This document shows, one piece after another, positions 18,458 through 28,041 of a DNA stretch of 64,000 bases. The notes below the pieces were generated by a model. The model made no database searches and was not told the origin of the DNA. It saw only the letters and a program-made list of their open reading frames with translations. Position 1 is the stretch's first letter. Each line of letters opens with the position of its first letter. This stretch comes from Abyssalbus ytuae (lineage in GTDB: Bacteria > Bacteroidota > Bacteroidia > Flavobacteriales > Flavobacteriaceae): positions 930,001 to 994,000 of the forward strand of contig NZ_CP094358.1 in assembly GCF_022807975.1 (NCBI RefSeq). The letters run 5' to 3'. The translations under genes were made by a program, and so were the position numbers.

Positions 18458-20668
18458 TTATAGATTAAATTGTACATACACTCCTTCAGGTGAATTCTCA
18501 AATTGTAAATAAAATGTTTTTGAATTATTGTCCCAACCTGCCCCCTTTGGGGTTATTTCTTTTCCCTGAGAATTCATCAACTTTACTGTTTTGGGAACTG
18601 AAGGAAAATATATACGCATACTGTTTATGGTATTTACGGGGCTTTTACATATAAATGAATACCGGTCTTCTTCAATTTTTTCGTCAGATATTCTGGCTGC
18701 TGTTGCCAAAACTTTAGGCTTATTTTGATTATAAGCATATTTAAGGTCATATAAGAAAGCTTGTTCTCCCGGAACTACCATTTTTTGAGTATATACAGGT
18801 AAACGAGGATCAAAAAGGTCAATAACCGGCCCTTGTGCAAAATATGGCTCTTCACTAACACTTTCATCCATAACAGCAATAATTTTATAAGGGCCTCTGT
18901 GAAGTACCAGATTATTTTTAAATTTCAATTCTGTGCCTATACTTTCAAAAGCATTTTTTACTGTATTAATAAATTTTGAATCTCCGTCTTTTTCCATAAC
19001 AAACTTCTTAGGGTTTTGCCTGATAATAAAGACCTTACCTTTCTCTACATTAAAACTTCCTTCACCAGCATTTATAGAAATTCCAAGGTGTTGAAAAAGA
19101 TTCTCTGATGGGGTTTTGAATTTATTCCTCTTCTGGTTCCACCACTCCATCACATCCTGATACGGGTCATCATCTTTTCCCGTATAGATTAGTACTCCAC
19201 CGTTTTTCACCCATCTTGCCAGGTTTGTATGTACTTCTTCTGAGTAGGGTTTCATATTGGAATAGCTCATAATTAAAACCTTAATATTTTTTAAGGTTTC
19301 GTCATATCCAAGGTTTTCCATATGAACCGTTTGAACCGGTACTCCTCTTTTTAAAAGTGGAAGGGTTTGTCCGTAAAAATTAGAAAAACGTGGGTCATCA
19401 TAATTTTCATGCACAGGAAAGCGTTGAAACATCATAGAGTTTCCCATAAGTACTCCTATGTTGTTATTACCACTTACTTCATTATCTGATATAGTGATGT
19501 CGTTAAGAGCATTCACCATTATTTGCATTTGTGTAGAATAATTATGTGAAATAAGTTGCTCTTTATCTGTTCCGGCAACTTTGTATGGCCTGGTATAGAT
19601 ACGTTCCGGCCAGGGCATTACCTCATAATTTTCCACCTGAGGATAAAGTAGCTGCGCTGTGAAAGTGGCCTGATAATTCTTTTTATAATCTTCCCATGAT
19701 TTTCTTCTGTCTTCAATCGGATCGGTTAAAAAAAACATTTTCCTGCTGGTTGGTGCTGTCATAGATGCCATAGACCCATATTCTAAAAATGCATTCTCAA
19801 AAGTTCTTTCTTTTACTTTACCATTATAGAATGTAGCTTCACGCGAAGTTCCGGTCCACACCTGGGCTATATAACCATCTATACCAGATAAGGAAGCAAG
19901 ACTAGCCTCAGGGCTGACAATCATCCAGGAAGAATAATTAACCAGCGAATGAGTTGGAATGTAAATTTTTACGTCAAGTCCCTTTTTCTTTCCATATGAC
20001 TTTGCATAACGAGAAACCTCATCTAAGGTTTTATAATAAAGATGATATTTTAATTTATTAGAAAGCCATGTATTTTCGGGAGATTCATGTTGAGATCTCC
20101 AGGAAAATTTATAATAATTTTTCCATTCTTCTTTAAAAGCAGTACCATAACCACCACGAGCCCAAAACTCCGGTTCTTCAAGATAGATGGAAGTAATACC
20201 GGCATCAATTACACGTTCAATAACTGCCTTCTTCATATACTTAATAAAGCTCTTTTGAGGGACAATATAAGGCACATAGTGACCGTGCCATATAGTGTCC
20301 CCGTTTCTCTGTACCTGTCCTTCATCAAGATGGTTTTTACCATCCCATTTTCCCAAAAAATAATCCTGGTAGGAACCCCAGGCAATACCGGTCATAAAGT
20401 GTGCAGTATAGCCTCGGTCTTTCCATGATTTTACCCGGGCTTCAAAACCTGATTTGCTGTCATGATCCGATGGATTTCCATTAACTCCATATACAATAGC
20501 CACATCAGATCGTACGTCAATTTCAGGTATCCATTTACTCGATGTCTGAAAAACAGTTTTAGCTTTTTCAGCAGTACTCTTAATTTTATTTTGAGCAGAT
20601 AATAGTTGGAAAATAAAAAATGAGCTTATTACAGTTAGTGTTGTTTTATTTAAAATTTTGATTAACAT
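18458..20668 (-). CDS. Putative secreted glycoside hydrolase, TIM barrel plus amidotransferase-like domain; family not assigned
   Basis: I do not recognise a CAZy family. The 736-residue protein has a signal peptide ending near LLSAQ (residue 26). The N-terminal two thirds look like a TIM barrel of the GH-A/GH42 kind: GITSIYLEEPEFWARGGYG (Glu164, Glu165, Glu167) sits where such enzymes place an acidic catalytic residue after a beta strand, followed by KIYIPTHSLVNYSSW and SGIDGYIAQVWTGTSR. Residues about 410-520 resemble the class I amidotransferase-like trimerisation domain of GH42 enzymes (NIGVLMGNSMMF, VLIMSYSNMKPYSEEV, WVKNGGVLIYTG). The rest is beta-rich. Its place between the discoidin protein and GH92 in a PUL supports a carbohydrate role. 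It could be an exo-galactosidase-like enzyme or a new family. Confidence 0.6.
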   Translation of the reverse strand: MLIKILNKTTLTVISSFFIFQLLSAQNKIKSTAEKAKTVFQTSSKWIPEIDVRSDVAIVYGVNGNPSDHDSKSGFEARVKSWKDRGYTAHFMTGIAWGSYQDYFLGKWDGKNHLDEGQVQRNGDTIWHGHYVPYIVPQKSFIKYMKKAVIERVIDAGITSIYLEEPEFWARGGYGTAFKEEWKNYYKFSWRSQHESPENTWLSNKLKYHLYYKTLDEVSRYAKSYGKKKGLDVKIYIPTHSLVNYSSWMIVSPEASLASLSGIDGYIAQVWTGTSREATFYNGKVKERTFENAFLEYGSMASMTAPTSRKMFFLTDPIEDRRKSWEDYKKNYQATFTAQLLYPQVENYEVMPWPERIYTRPYKVAGTDKEQLISHNYSTQMQIMVNALNDITISDNEVSGNNNIGVLMGNSMMFQRFPVHENYDDPRFSNFYGQTLPLLKRGVPVQTVHMENLGYDETLKNIKVLIMSYSNMKPYSEEVHTNLARWVKNGGVLIYTGKDDDPYQDVMEWWNQKRNKFKTPSENLFQHLGISINAGEGSFNVEKGKVFIIRQNPKKFVMEKDGDSKFINTVKNAFESIGTELKFKNNLVLHRGPYKIIAVMDESVSEEPYFAQGPVIDLFDPRLPVYTQKMVVPGEQAFLYDLKYAYNQNKPKVLATAARISDEKIEEDRYSFICKSPVNTINSMRIYFPSVPKTVKLMNSQGKEITPKGAGWDNNSKTFYLQFENSPEGVYVQFNL

Positions 20669-20772
20669 TTTAACGGTTATTTAATATTGAGTATTGAAAA
20701 TCATAAATCAAATACAAGTATTTTAACACGATGTTATTTATACATCTGAATTTTGTCATATAAATTGGAACT

Positions 20773-22599
20773 TTAATTACTTCCCAAAAGCCTCCATTCA
20801 CTTAACTGCATACCATCACTACCATTATTTTCATTGATAGAAATCCGGTAATACAAATATTCTGTATCATTGGTGATGATATATAATTTTGTTTGTTGAC
20901 GTTCTTCAAAAATCTGTCCTGTCTGAGTGTCTAACGATATCCAACTAGCACCATCATTAGAGGCCTCTAATTCCCATGCCTTCGGATCTCTGGATTCTTC
21001 ATCGTCAGCTGAAGTTAAGGTATATTGGGTTACTCTTTTTGCATTAGAGAATTCCTGCTGCATCCAGATAGGATCATCCGGATAGCCTCCAATTAAAAAC
21101 TTAGTGTTAATATCTCCATCAACCACTTTAAGTGATCCTTCTGCACTCTCCGGGCCACTATCATTGTCCCTGCTCACTGTTAAAGTAGCCTGTCCCGTAT
21201 AATCGGGGTTTCTTATTTCCTGTATTGAAAAATACCTGATTTCACTTAATTGCATAAGTCCACTACCACCGTTTTCTAAAATATGTAGTCTATAATACCT
21301 GTAAGATTCTTCATTAGAAAATGAATATGTTTTTGTCTGTTTCCTTTCATTGAAAATTTCATTTTCTTTTGTGTCTAATGTCACCCAGTTTGTTTCATCA
21401 TTTGAGGCAACCAACTCCCACTTTTTGGGATCTCTATCTACTGCATCATTGGCAGAGGAAATTGAATACTGACTTATTGCTATTTCTTCGGGGAATTCCA
21501 GCTGTATCCACATCGGATCCGGATAACCCTCTACTAAAAATTTAGTGTCAATGCTACCATCTACCACATGGGGCGAACTCTCTCCATGCCCTATTCCATT
21601 GGGATTTTCTCTGCTTACAGAAAGGATTCCATCGGAGGTAACATCTACAATTTCAGTAACAGGATCAAAAGGATAGTCCAGATTGGGAAATTGGGCCTTA
21701 GCCTGAAATAACAATTCTGCATATTCATCATTCCATCCAAAAGCCGCTTCTGCCATGGGTTGTAAATCTTCTCCTGTGGCGCCACTAAAGAAGTGAATCA
21801 TTTCGCCCATGTTCAGATCTCTGGCATAAGCATTACCTGATAATGGATATTTTTCCGAGAGTAATTCAAAAAAGGTATCGAATACTACGGGTCCATTATT
21901 ATTTTCATAAAGTGGTAAAAACCAGTCACGAAACCAAAAAGTTCCTGCCGTGGGATATGAAACTTCCTGTGCTATGGCGTCATTATAGATTCGTTGTGCA
22001 TCTTCTTCCATTCCCAGAGATGAATACAGGTCATAAACAAAAATCTTTGCAAACTGGTTTTTCCAAAGTTCTTTCCCAATAGCATTTTTTACCCCTTTGA
22101 TAGAATTTTCGGCTATGTCTTCAATAAGAAATACTATTTTATCTTTATTGGTAATATTCATTTCACCACCTTCTAAAGAAAAATCAATAAGACTCTCAAA
22201 ATCAGAAACTTCATCAAAATAGGTTGAAAAATAAGGGTCAGACCCGAGATTTTGATGTATTACGGTATAAAGTCTGCTTCCTTCGTCCCCAAAATTACCA
22301 TAAGTATTTAACACATGGCTCCACGCACCACTTATAAAGGTATATGGCCACTCTATTTGACGGTTTACTTCATCTCCATAATAAATAGCAACGTTACTAT
22401 CAAAATATTTACGTAATACCTGTTCGGAATGACCATTCCATTTTTCTATAAGACCTCTTGACGGAGATCCCGGAGGGTCATCATTCACAACAGAATCGGG
22501 GTATCCTGTCAAATTAAAGCCTCCTTCATCTTTTGAACAGGAATACAAGACTAGTGTTATTCCTGTGAATATTAATATTGTATTGAAAATTTTTTTCAT
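20773..22599 (-). CDS. Surface lipoprotein with unassigned N-terminal domain and two tandem discoidin domains
   Basis: Probably a surface glycan-binding protein or a multimodular enzyme; function not established. The 608-residue protein has a lipoprotein signal (LYSC). Residues about 45-320 form a helix-rich, Trp/Tyr-rich domain that I cannot assign (FISGAWSHVLNTYGNFGDEG, GTFWFRDWFLPLYENN); no HExxH metalloprotease motif is present. Two consecutive F5/8 type C domains follow (about 330-470 and 475-608), clear tandem duplicates: each starts with VSR, has HVVDGSIDTKF or KVVDGDINTKF, YPD, DPKKWELVASND or DPKAWELEASND, and ends with MQLSE. It follows SusD after 152 bases that contain a terminator, so it is probably expressed at a lower level than the SusCD pair. 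Confidence 0.7.
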   Translation of the reverse strand: MKKIFNTILIFTGITLVLYSCSKDEGGFNLTGYPDSVVNDDPPGSPSRGLIEKWNGHSEQVLRKYFDSNVAIYYGDEVNRQIEWPYTFISGAWSHVLNTYGNFGDEGSRLYTVIHQNLGSDPYFSTYFDEVSDFESLIDFSLEGGEMNITNKDKIVFLIEDIAENSIKGVKNAIGKELWKNQFAKIFVYDLYSSLGMEEDAQRIYNDAIAQEVSYPTAGTFWFRDWFLPLYENNNGPVVFDTFFELLSEKYPLSGNAYARDLNMGEMIHFFSGATGEDLQPMAEAAFGWNDEYAELLFQAKAQFPNLDYPFDPVTEIVDVTSDGILSVSRENPNGIGHGESSPHVVDGSIDTKFLVEGYPDPMWIQLEFPEEIAISQYSISSANDAVDRDPKKWELVASNDETNWVTLDTKENEIFNERKQTKTYSFSNEESYRYYRLHILENGGSGLMQLSEIRYFSIQEIRNPDYTGQATLTVSRDNDSGPESAEGSLKVVDGDINTKFLIGGYPDDPIWMQQEFSNAKRVTQYTLTSADDEESRDPKAWELEASNDGASWISLDTQTGQIFEERQQTKLYIITNDTEYLYYRISINENNGSDGMQLSEWRLLGSN

Positions 22600-22684
22600 A
22601 ATCTTACTTTTACTGTTAAATCTAAAACGATAAAATTATTTACCTTTTATCATCCTGCTTATTATAAAATTTCAGGATGTTTTT

Positions 22685-22720
22685 AAAAAAGCCCCTCTTC
22701 ACTCTCAATGAAGAGGAGCT
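22685..22720 (-). terminator. Intrinsic terminator/attenuator between SusD and downstream enzyme genes
   Basis: On the minus strand a 12-bp stem with one mismatch (arms 22709-22720 and 22690-22701, core CTCTTCA/TGAAGAG, 7-base loop) is followed directly by TTTTTT and then AAAAAC. It lies 31 bases after the SusD stop. Terminators at this position usually let SusCD be made in excess over downstream genes through partial read-through. Confidence 0.8.
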
Positions 22721-22751
22721 CTTCATCAAATTAACCAATAAATAAATATTA

Positions 22752-24551
22752 TTACCACCCGGTATTCTGGATAAGTTCGGGATTGCTATTAAGTTCATCC
22801 TGTGGAATTGGCCACAGATAGTGATTTTTACTAAAAATACGTTGCTCAAAAACTATCTTATTATAAAAGTTTTCTTCTTCCTTTGCATTAATATCCATAC
22901 TGTGGAAAGGTCCTGCCAGAACCTCTTCGGCTATTTTCCATCTTCTTACATCAAAATATCTTACGCTTTCAAAAGCTAATTCCACTCTTCTTTCTTTCCA
23001 GATAGCTTCACGCATTTCTTCCTGACCAGAAGGAACAGGTAAGTCTTCACCATATTCCGCAATTCCGGCTCTTTCTCTAATTAAATTCAGATACTTTAAA
23101 ATATCAGGATTGCCTGGATCGTATTCATTTAACGCTTCTGCATAATCCAAATAAATTTCGGCCAGTCTTAAATAAGGTATATTGGTACTCCCTTGAGCGT
23201 CTTTCCAATGTTGAGGTGGAAGAAATTTTCTTATGATATAGCCAGTTGGGGGGTAATCGTTAGCACCGGCTTGTTTTCCTGAATTACCGGCATACCAGGT
23301 TGTGGTAATGACATCTCCGTAAGTTCGGTCTATCCATAAACTGTTATTATAAGTAATTCCCACATAAAATCTTGGTTCGCGTCCCACCCATTGATTAAAG
23401 GTAGATCTTGATTCGAAGTCAAAAGGAGCCTGATAGTCTTTAAATCCTGTCTCCTGATATCCCGATAGAGGATCATCTATGGAACGGCCATTGGCCATAA
23501 AATATGCATCTACCATTTCCTGGGTAGGGCTTAATCCACCGCCTCCCCTTACTTCAGAAGGATACCCCAAATGATAGGGTGTACATTCGTAAAAATGAGA
23601 ATTACCTCCCCGTAATCTCGCAAAAATCATTTCTTCATTTAAATTCTCGAACATAACATTTCTACAGGATAAATACGGATCGTAGGTTCCATTTTCATCA
23701 TATTCCTTATAAAGATCAAATGTGTGTGGAACATATGTGTTTATAAATTCTTTAGCAACATCTGCAGCCATTTTCCATTTATTCACATCATAATTTTGTG
23801 GGATTAATGGCTCCCCCTCAGCATTCACCAAAGTGGCATAATCTGAATTACCATTAAATAAAGGACTTGCATAGAATAGCAATGTTTTTTCCTTAATTGC
23901 CATTGCAAACGGATCATCCATCCTGCCTATTTCATCCTTACCCTGAGTGTATTTACTTAATACTTCAATTCCTTTATCCAGTTCACTAATTATATAGTTA
24001 ACACATTCATCCAATGTGTTTCTTCTAAGGCCCAAAGCATCCAAATCGGCATCAGCTTCTACCGGCGTTTCCGGCATAATAAGCACGGGGCCATAAAGCC
24101 TAATCAAATTATAATAGTAAAAAGCCCTGAGGACACGTGCTTCTGCTGTAAATTTTTCGATATCCGTCGGAGTACAATCCTGACATTTGTTGACATTTAG
24201 CATAAAAGTTGATGCTGACCTGATAGCCTGATAAAAATTAGACCATAAAGTATTTACATGCCCGGTTGTGGGATTCCAATCTCCTATATTAAAATAATTC
24301 CCTAAGTGAAAAGACCACACATACTCTCCTTCATCAGAACCTCCGGTAGCAGGTACTGAGTTACTTGCAGAATACCTCTGGTCAAAATTACTGGGGACAT
24401 GGTTATACACTGCTGTCAAGTACATTTCGACAGTTGTCTTTTTGGAGAATGTTTCCTCAAAAGTTAACCGGTCATCCGGAACCTGATCAAAAAAATCATC
24501 GTTACATGATAATGCTAAGAGCACTAAAAGTGTCATTATTATTTTTTTCAT
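22752..24551 (-). CDS. SusD/RagB-like surface glycan-binding lipoprotein
   Basis: Surface partner of the SusC-like receptor encoded 11 bases upstream. The 599-residue protein has a lipoprotein signal (LLALSC, then NDDFFDQVPDDRLTFEETF), AEARVLRAFYYYNLIRLYGP in the helical core, and C-terminal motifs YLRLAEIYLDYAEALNEY, IRERAGI, KERRVELAFESVRYFDVRRW, ending in LIQNTGW. It is clearly less similar to the other SusD proteins of the window than those at 5432 and 45248 are to each other. A terminator follows the stop codon. Confidence 0.95.
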   Translation of the reverse strand: MKKIIMTLLVLLALSCNDDFFDQVPDDRLTFEETFSKKTTVEMYLTAVYNHVPSNFDQRYSASNSVPATGGSDEGEYVWSFHLGNYFNIGDWNPTTGHVNTLWSNFYQAIRSASTFMLNVNKCQDCTPTDIEKFTAEARVLRAFYYYNLIRLYGPVLIMPETPVEADADLDALGLRRNTLDECVNYIISELDKGIEVLSKYTQGKDEIGRMDDPFAMAIKEKTLLFYASPLFNGNSDYATLVNAEGEPLIPQNYDVNKWKMAADVAKEFINTYVPHTFDLYKEYDENGTYDPYLSCRNVMFENLNEEMIFARLRGGNSHFYECTPYHLGYPSEVRGGGGLSPTQEMVDAYFMANGRSIDDPLSGYQETGFKDYQAPFDFESRSTFNQWVGREPRFYVGITYNNSLWIDRTYGDVITTTWYAGNSGKQAGANDYPPTGYIIRKFLPPQHWKDAQGSTNIPYLRLAEIYLDYAEALNEYDPGNPDILKYLNLIRERAGIAEYGEDLPVPSGQEEMREAIWKERRVELAFESVRYFDVRRWKIAEEVLAGPFHSMDINAKEEENFYNKIVFEQRIFSKNHYLWPIPQDELNSNPELIQNTGW

Positions 24552-24562
24552 ACCTCTTTTTT

Positions 24563-27500
24563 TTAAAATAAAACATTAAAACCAAAAGATACCACCGATA
24601 CGTTCGGGTAAGCGGTACCGTTACCTGTATTTAATTCAGGATCCCAAAGATCAAAATTGGTGAATGTTATCAAATTGGTGCCCCGCAAATAAAATCGGGT
24701 ATTTTCTACACCAATGTTATTAGAAAATGTTTCAGACATGGTGTATCCAATCTCAGCGGTTTTTAATCTTACAAAGTCAATATCTTTTAACCACCAGGTA
24801 CTGGTTTGTGAATTATTGTTTTGGCCAATTCCGGTGTCTCCAAAAGATAACCGGGGATAAAAAGCATTTACATTGTTATTTTCCGGTGTCCATCTATCAA
24901 CAGCGATAGCATACATATTTGTGGTTCCGCCACCACCATCAAACGGCCTGATGCCACTACCCTTTATTATCCTGTCGGCTTCATGCTGACCCTGAAAAAA
25001 CATACTTACATCAAAACCTTTATATTCAGCAGTAATCCCAAATCCATAGGTAAGTGCGGGTACATCTCCCTGACCAATTTCTTTTTGGTCAAAAGCATCA
25101 ATCTGGCCATCTCCGTTAAGGTCTTTATATCTAATATCACCCGGCATTATCTGACCAAACTGAGTGGGAAAATCACCATCATCAGGAGTAATAAAACCAT
25201 CACCATTCGTATCATCTTCCAGAGAATACAATCCCACCGCCTCATAGCCGAATATAGCCAGTAATGGGGTGCCTACGTGATCCAGCCACTCATAGCGCTG
25301 CTCAGGTTCACCGTTTTGAAGGATTTTGTTTCTATTAAAAGAAAAAGTACCTCTGAACCCCATATTTAGCTTTCCGAAAGAATTATTGAAATTAATACTT
25401 CCATCAAAACCTTTATTTTCGACAATTCCCAAGTTTCCATACGGATCTCCTGTCAGACCTAAATAGTTAGGTAAATCACTTCTTTCAAGAAAAGCACCTT
25501 CCGTACGTTCTTTAAAGACATCAAAAATTATTTGCAATCTATTATTAAACATGTTTAACTCCAGGCCTATGTCTTGTTTTCTCGCCTCAGCCCAGGTTAC
25601 ATCCACTCCATAATAAGTTTCACGTATACCATCCTGATCGGTATAGCTATCTCCGAAAGTATACTCAAAATCTTTTTTTCGTTCCACTTTATCCAGGTAA
25701 GCAAATCTTCCTGCGCCTGATTCGGAACCCACAAGACCATCTGAATACCTGATTTTCAAATAATTAATAGTATTGGTTAAGGGCTCAAAAAACTTCTCAT
25801 TTGAAATTACCCACCCAACTGCTAATGAAGGAAAAAAACCATACCTGTTAGATGGCGCAAAATTTTCGGATCCGTTATAACCGGCATTGACTTCAAAGAA
25901 ATACCTGTCATCGTACGCATATGTAGCCCGTCCTGCAATTCCCCTATTTCTGAATGGAATAGATTCGATAAAATCACCTGCAAAGGCATTCACATAATCT
26001 GATTGATTGTATAGTAACAAACCACTCACCGAATGTTTACCAAAATTTCGATTATAATTAAAAGAGGTCTCTATATAAAATCTCCTGTTACCTCCATTAT
26101 CTCTCTCATAACCTAAATAATTCTGACCTGAATATGTTTCATTTAACAAAAGTTCCCCGTTTTCAGTGTAAGGATAATTTTCATCCACAAAATAAGTAGA
26201 CTCCCTTTTTTCCCTTTTTATGATTTGCTCATTATAAGCATCAAAAGCAAACATTCCGGACCAGGACAAACCTTCGGTTAAAAAACTTAGTTGCTGAGTT
26301 AAACGGATATTAGAGTTTAATTGGCTTTTTACTTCTTGTTTATATCCTCTTCGAGCCACATCGGCATAAGGATTCCTTAACCCTCCGTTTGAGCTTCTAC
26401 CCGGTACAAAACCGCCGGGATATAATATTGGGTATACTACCGGCGGAGCATCCATAGCGGCACTAAAAACCGAACCTGTACCTGCTCCAGGATAAGTACC
26501 GTTAGATACATATCCCTGCATTCCTACATGAACATTGGTCGTTTTAGTTATATCTACTGTTAAATTAGATGTAAAATTGTATCGTTTAAATCTGGTATCA
26601 GAATCATAATCTTCTAATCCATCTGTTACAAATAAACCCGTTTCATCATAATAACTTGCCGAAACATAATAAACAGCATCTTCAACACCACCCGTCACAT
26701 TTATAAAAGCCTGCCTGGTTTGCCCAAAATCATTAAAAACAGCGTCCAGCCAGTCCACATCCGGATAGAGGAAAGGATCTACCTTATTTACTGTATTTCG
26801 TATATATTCTTCAGAATACTTTGGTTCCTGACCACGGGTAACGAGGGCTTCGTTAGCCAACCTCATATAGGTTTCACCATCGGCCAAGTCGGGAATTTTT
26901 GTAAAAAAAGTATATCCTTCATTATAATCTATAGTAACCTGAGGTTTTCCCAATGCTCCTTTTTTAGTTTCTATAAGAATAACCCCGTTTGCACCCCGAA
27001 TACCATATACAGCTGTTGCAGAGGCATCTTTCAGAATAGTAAAAGAAGATATATCGTTAGGGTTTAAATTATCTAAAGATCTTTCAACTCCATCTACCAA
27101 TACCAAGGGATGAGTAGCATCGCCAAATGTGGAAATACCCCGTATCCAAATATCGGCTCCATCATAACCCGGCACCCCATCACGCTGGACACCCGTTAAA
27201 CCTGACACCCTACCGGCAAGCATGGTACCTATATTGGCTACCGGCTGTTTGAGTTCAGCAGGTTTTATTGTAGATTGAGCTCCCACCACACTGATTTTCT
27301 TTTGCTTACCGTAACCTACAATTACTACTTCATCAAGAGACTGCATGTCCTCCTCCATTGTTACGTTTATAACGGTACGTTCTCCTACCGTAACTTCATA
27401 GGTTTTCATTCCTAAATAAGAGAACACAATAACTGAGTTTTTTGAATCAACTCTTATAACATATTCTCCATCAAAATCAGTTTGAATACCATTAGTGGTG

Positions 27501-27742
27501 TTTTTCTCCACTACTGCTACTCCCGGAAGAACTTCTCCTTTTTCGTCAGTAACAACCCCCGAAATAGTAATATCTCCTTGTGGAGGTTGTTGAAAATCAA
27601 ATGCAAAAACACTTTGATTTGTTGTTATAACTAAAAAAGAATAAACCAAGAGTACATGTAATATACTACCTCTCAGGCAGCTTACAATATGACTCCTCTT
27701 TCTTTTTAGAATAAGGTTAAGAATGTTAAAATTTTTCATCAA
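24563..27742 (-). CDS. SusC/RagA-like TonB-dependent outer-membrane receptor
   Basis: Oligosaccharide importer leading the GH92/sulfatase/GH110 operon. The 1059-residue protein starts MMKN (either Met possible) and has an unusually long basic N-terminus before the hydrophobic signal segment (LLVYSFLVITTNQSVFA). Then come a carboxypeptidase-regulatory-like domain (about 58-135), the plug (about 140-250; EVVIVGYGKQKK, DASATAVYGIRGANGVILIETKKG) and the barrel, ending in a C-terminal Phe. No STN domain. A LacI-type palindrome 36 bases upstream of the start would overlap or adjoin the promoter, so repression by a LacI-family protein is likely. Confidence 0.95.
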   Translation of the reverse strand: MMKNFNILNLILKRKRSHIVSCLRGSILHVLLVYSFLVITTNQSVFAFDFQQPPQGDITISGVVTDEKGEVLPGVAVVEKNTTNGIQTDFDGEYVIRVDSKNSVIVFSYLGMKTYEVTVGERTVINVTMEEDMQSLDEVVIVGYGKQKKISVVGAQSTIKPAELKQPVANIGTMLAGRVSGLTGVQRDGVPGYDGADIWIRGISTFGDATHPLVLVDGVERSLDNLNPNDISSFTILKDASATAVYGIRGANGVILIETKKGALGKPQVTIDYNEGYTFFTKIPDLADGETYMRLANEALVTRGQEPKYSEEYIRNTVNKVDPFLYPDVDWLDAVFNDFGQTRQAFINVTGGVEDAVYYVSASYYDETGLFVTDGLEDYDSDTRFKRYNFTSNLTVDITKTTNVHVGMQGYVSNGTYPGAGTGSVFSAAMDAPPVVYPILYPGGFVPGRSSNGGLRNPYADVARRGYKQEVKSQLNSNIRLTQQLSFLTEGLSWSGMFAFDAYNEQIIKREKRESTYFVDENYPYTENGELLLNETYSGQNYLGYERDNGGNRRFYIETSFNYNRNFGKHSVSGLLLYNQSDYVNAFAGDFIESIPFRNRGIAGRATYAYDDRYFFEVNAGYNGSENFAPSNRYGFFPSLAVGWVISNEKFFEPLTNTINYLKIRYSDGLVGSESGAGRFAYLDKVERKKDFEYTFGDSYTDQDGIRETYYGVDVTWAEARKQDIGLELNMFNNRLQIIFDVFKERTEGAFLERSDLPNYLGLTGDPYGNLGIVENKGFDGSINFNNSFGKLNMGFRGTFSFNRNKILQNGEPEQRYEWLDHVGTPLLAIFGYEAVGLYSLEDDTNGDGFITPDDGDFPTQFGQIMPGDIRYKDLNGDGQIDAFDQKEIGQGDVPALTYGFGITAEYKGFDVSMFFQGQHEADRIIKGSGIRPFDGGGGTTNMYAIAVDRWTPENNNVNAFYPRLSFGDTGIGQNNNSQTSTWWLKDIDFVRLKTAEIGYTMSETFSNNIGVENTRFYLRGTNLITFTNFDLWDPELNTGNGTAYPNVSVVSFGFNVLF

Positions 27743-27778
27743 AAGTTAATTTTAGGTTAAATCTGCATAGCTAATATA

Positions 27779-27792
27779 CTAAAACGTTTTAG
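27779..27792. promoter_or_regulatory. LacI-family operator (CTAAAACGTTTTAG)
   Basis: A perfect 14-bp palindrome, the longest copy of the repeated motif in this window. It lies 36 bases before the SusC start at 27742, a position where a bound repressor would block transcription. Confidence 0.7.
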
Positions 27793-28041
27793 CTAAACAA
27801 AATATATCCTAAAATTTGACTTTAATTATTGTCATATGATTAAAAAAATTGTCTTTAAAATGATATATAATTTAATTTTGACTTATTCCATTGATTACGA
27901 GATTATAATAGGGAAGATTTACGAAAAAATGGACATGTTAAATCTATCCTAAAATCTTAGCATCTGTTTATTTTTCTACTATTTACGAAGATATGACAAC
28001 ATAAAAATGATAAATTATTAATTTAAAAAAAGGTGATTTTA

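Noticed and set aside
18442-18501. Longer N-terminus for the first GH92
   Set aside because: It would overlap the stop of the preceding gene by 44 bases and bury the signal peptide; the ATG at 18441 fits.
22640-22849. Short minus-strand ORF overlapping the end of the SusD gene
   Set aside because: It is a shifted-frame reading of the SusD 3' end and the terminator; no start signal or domain supports it.
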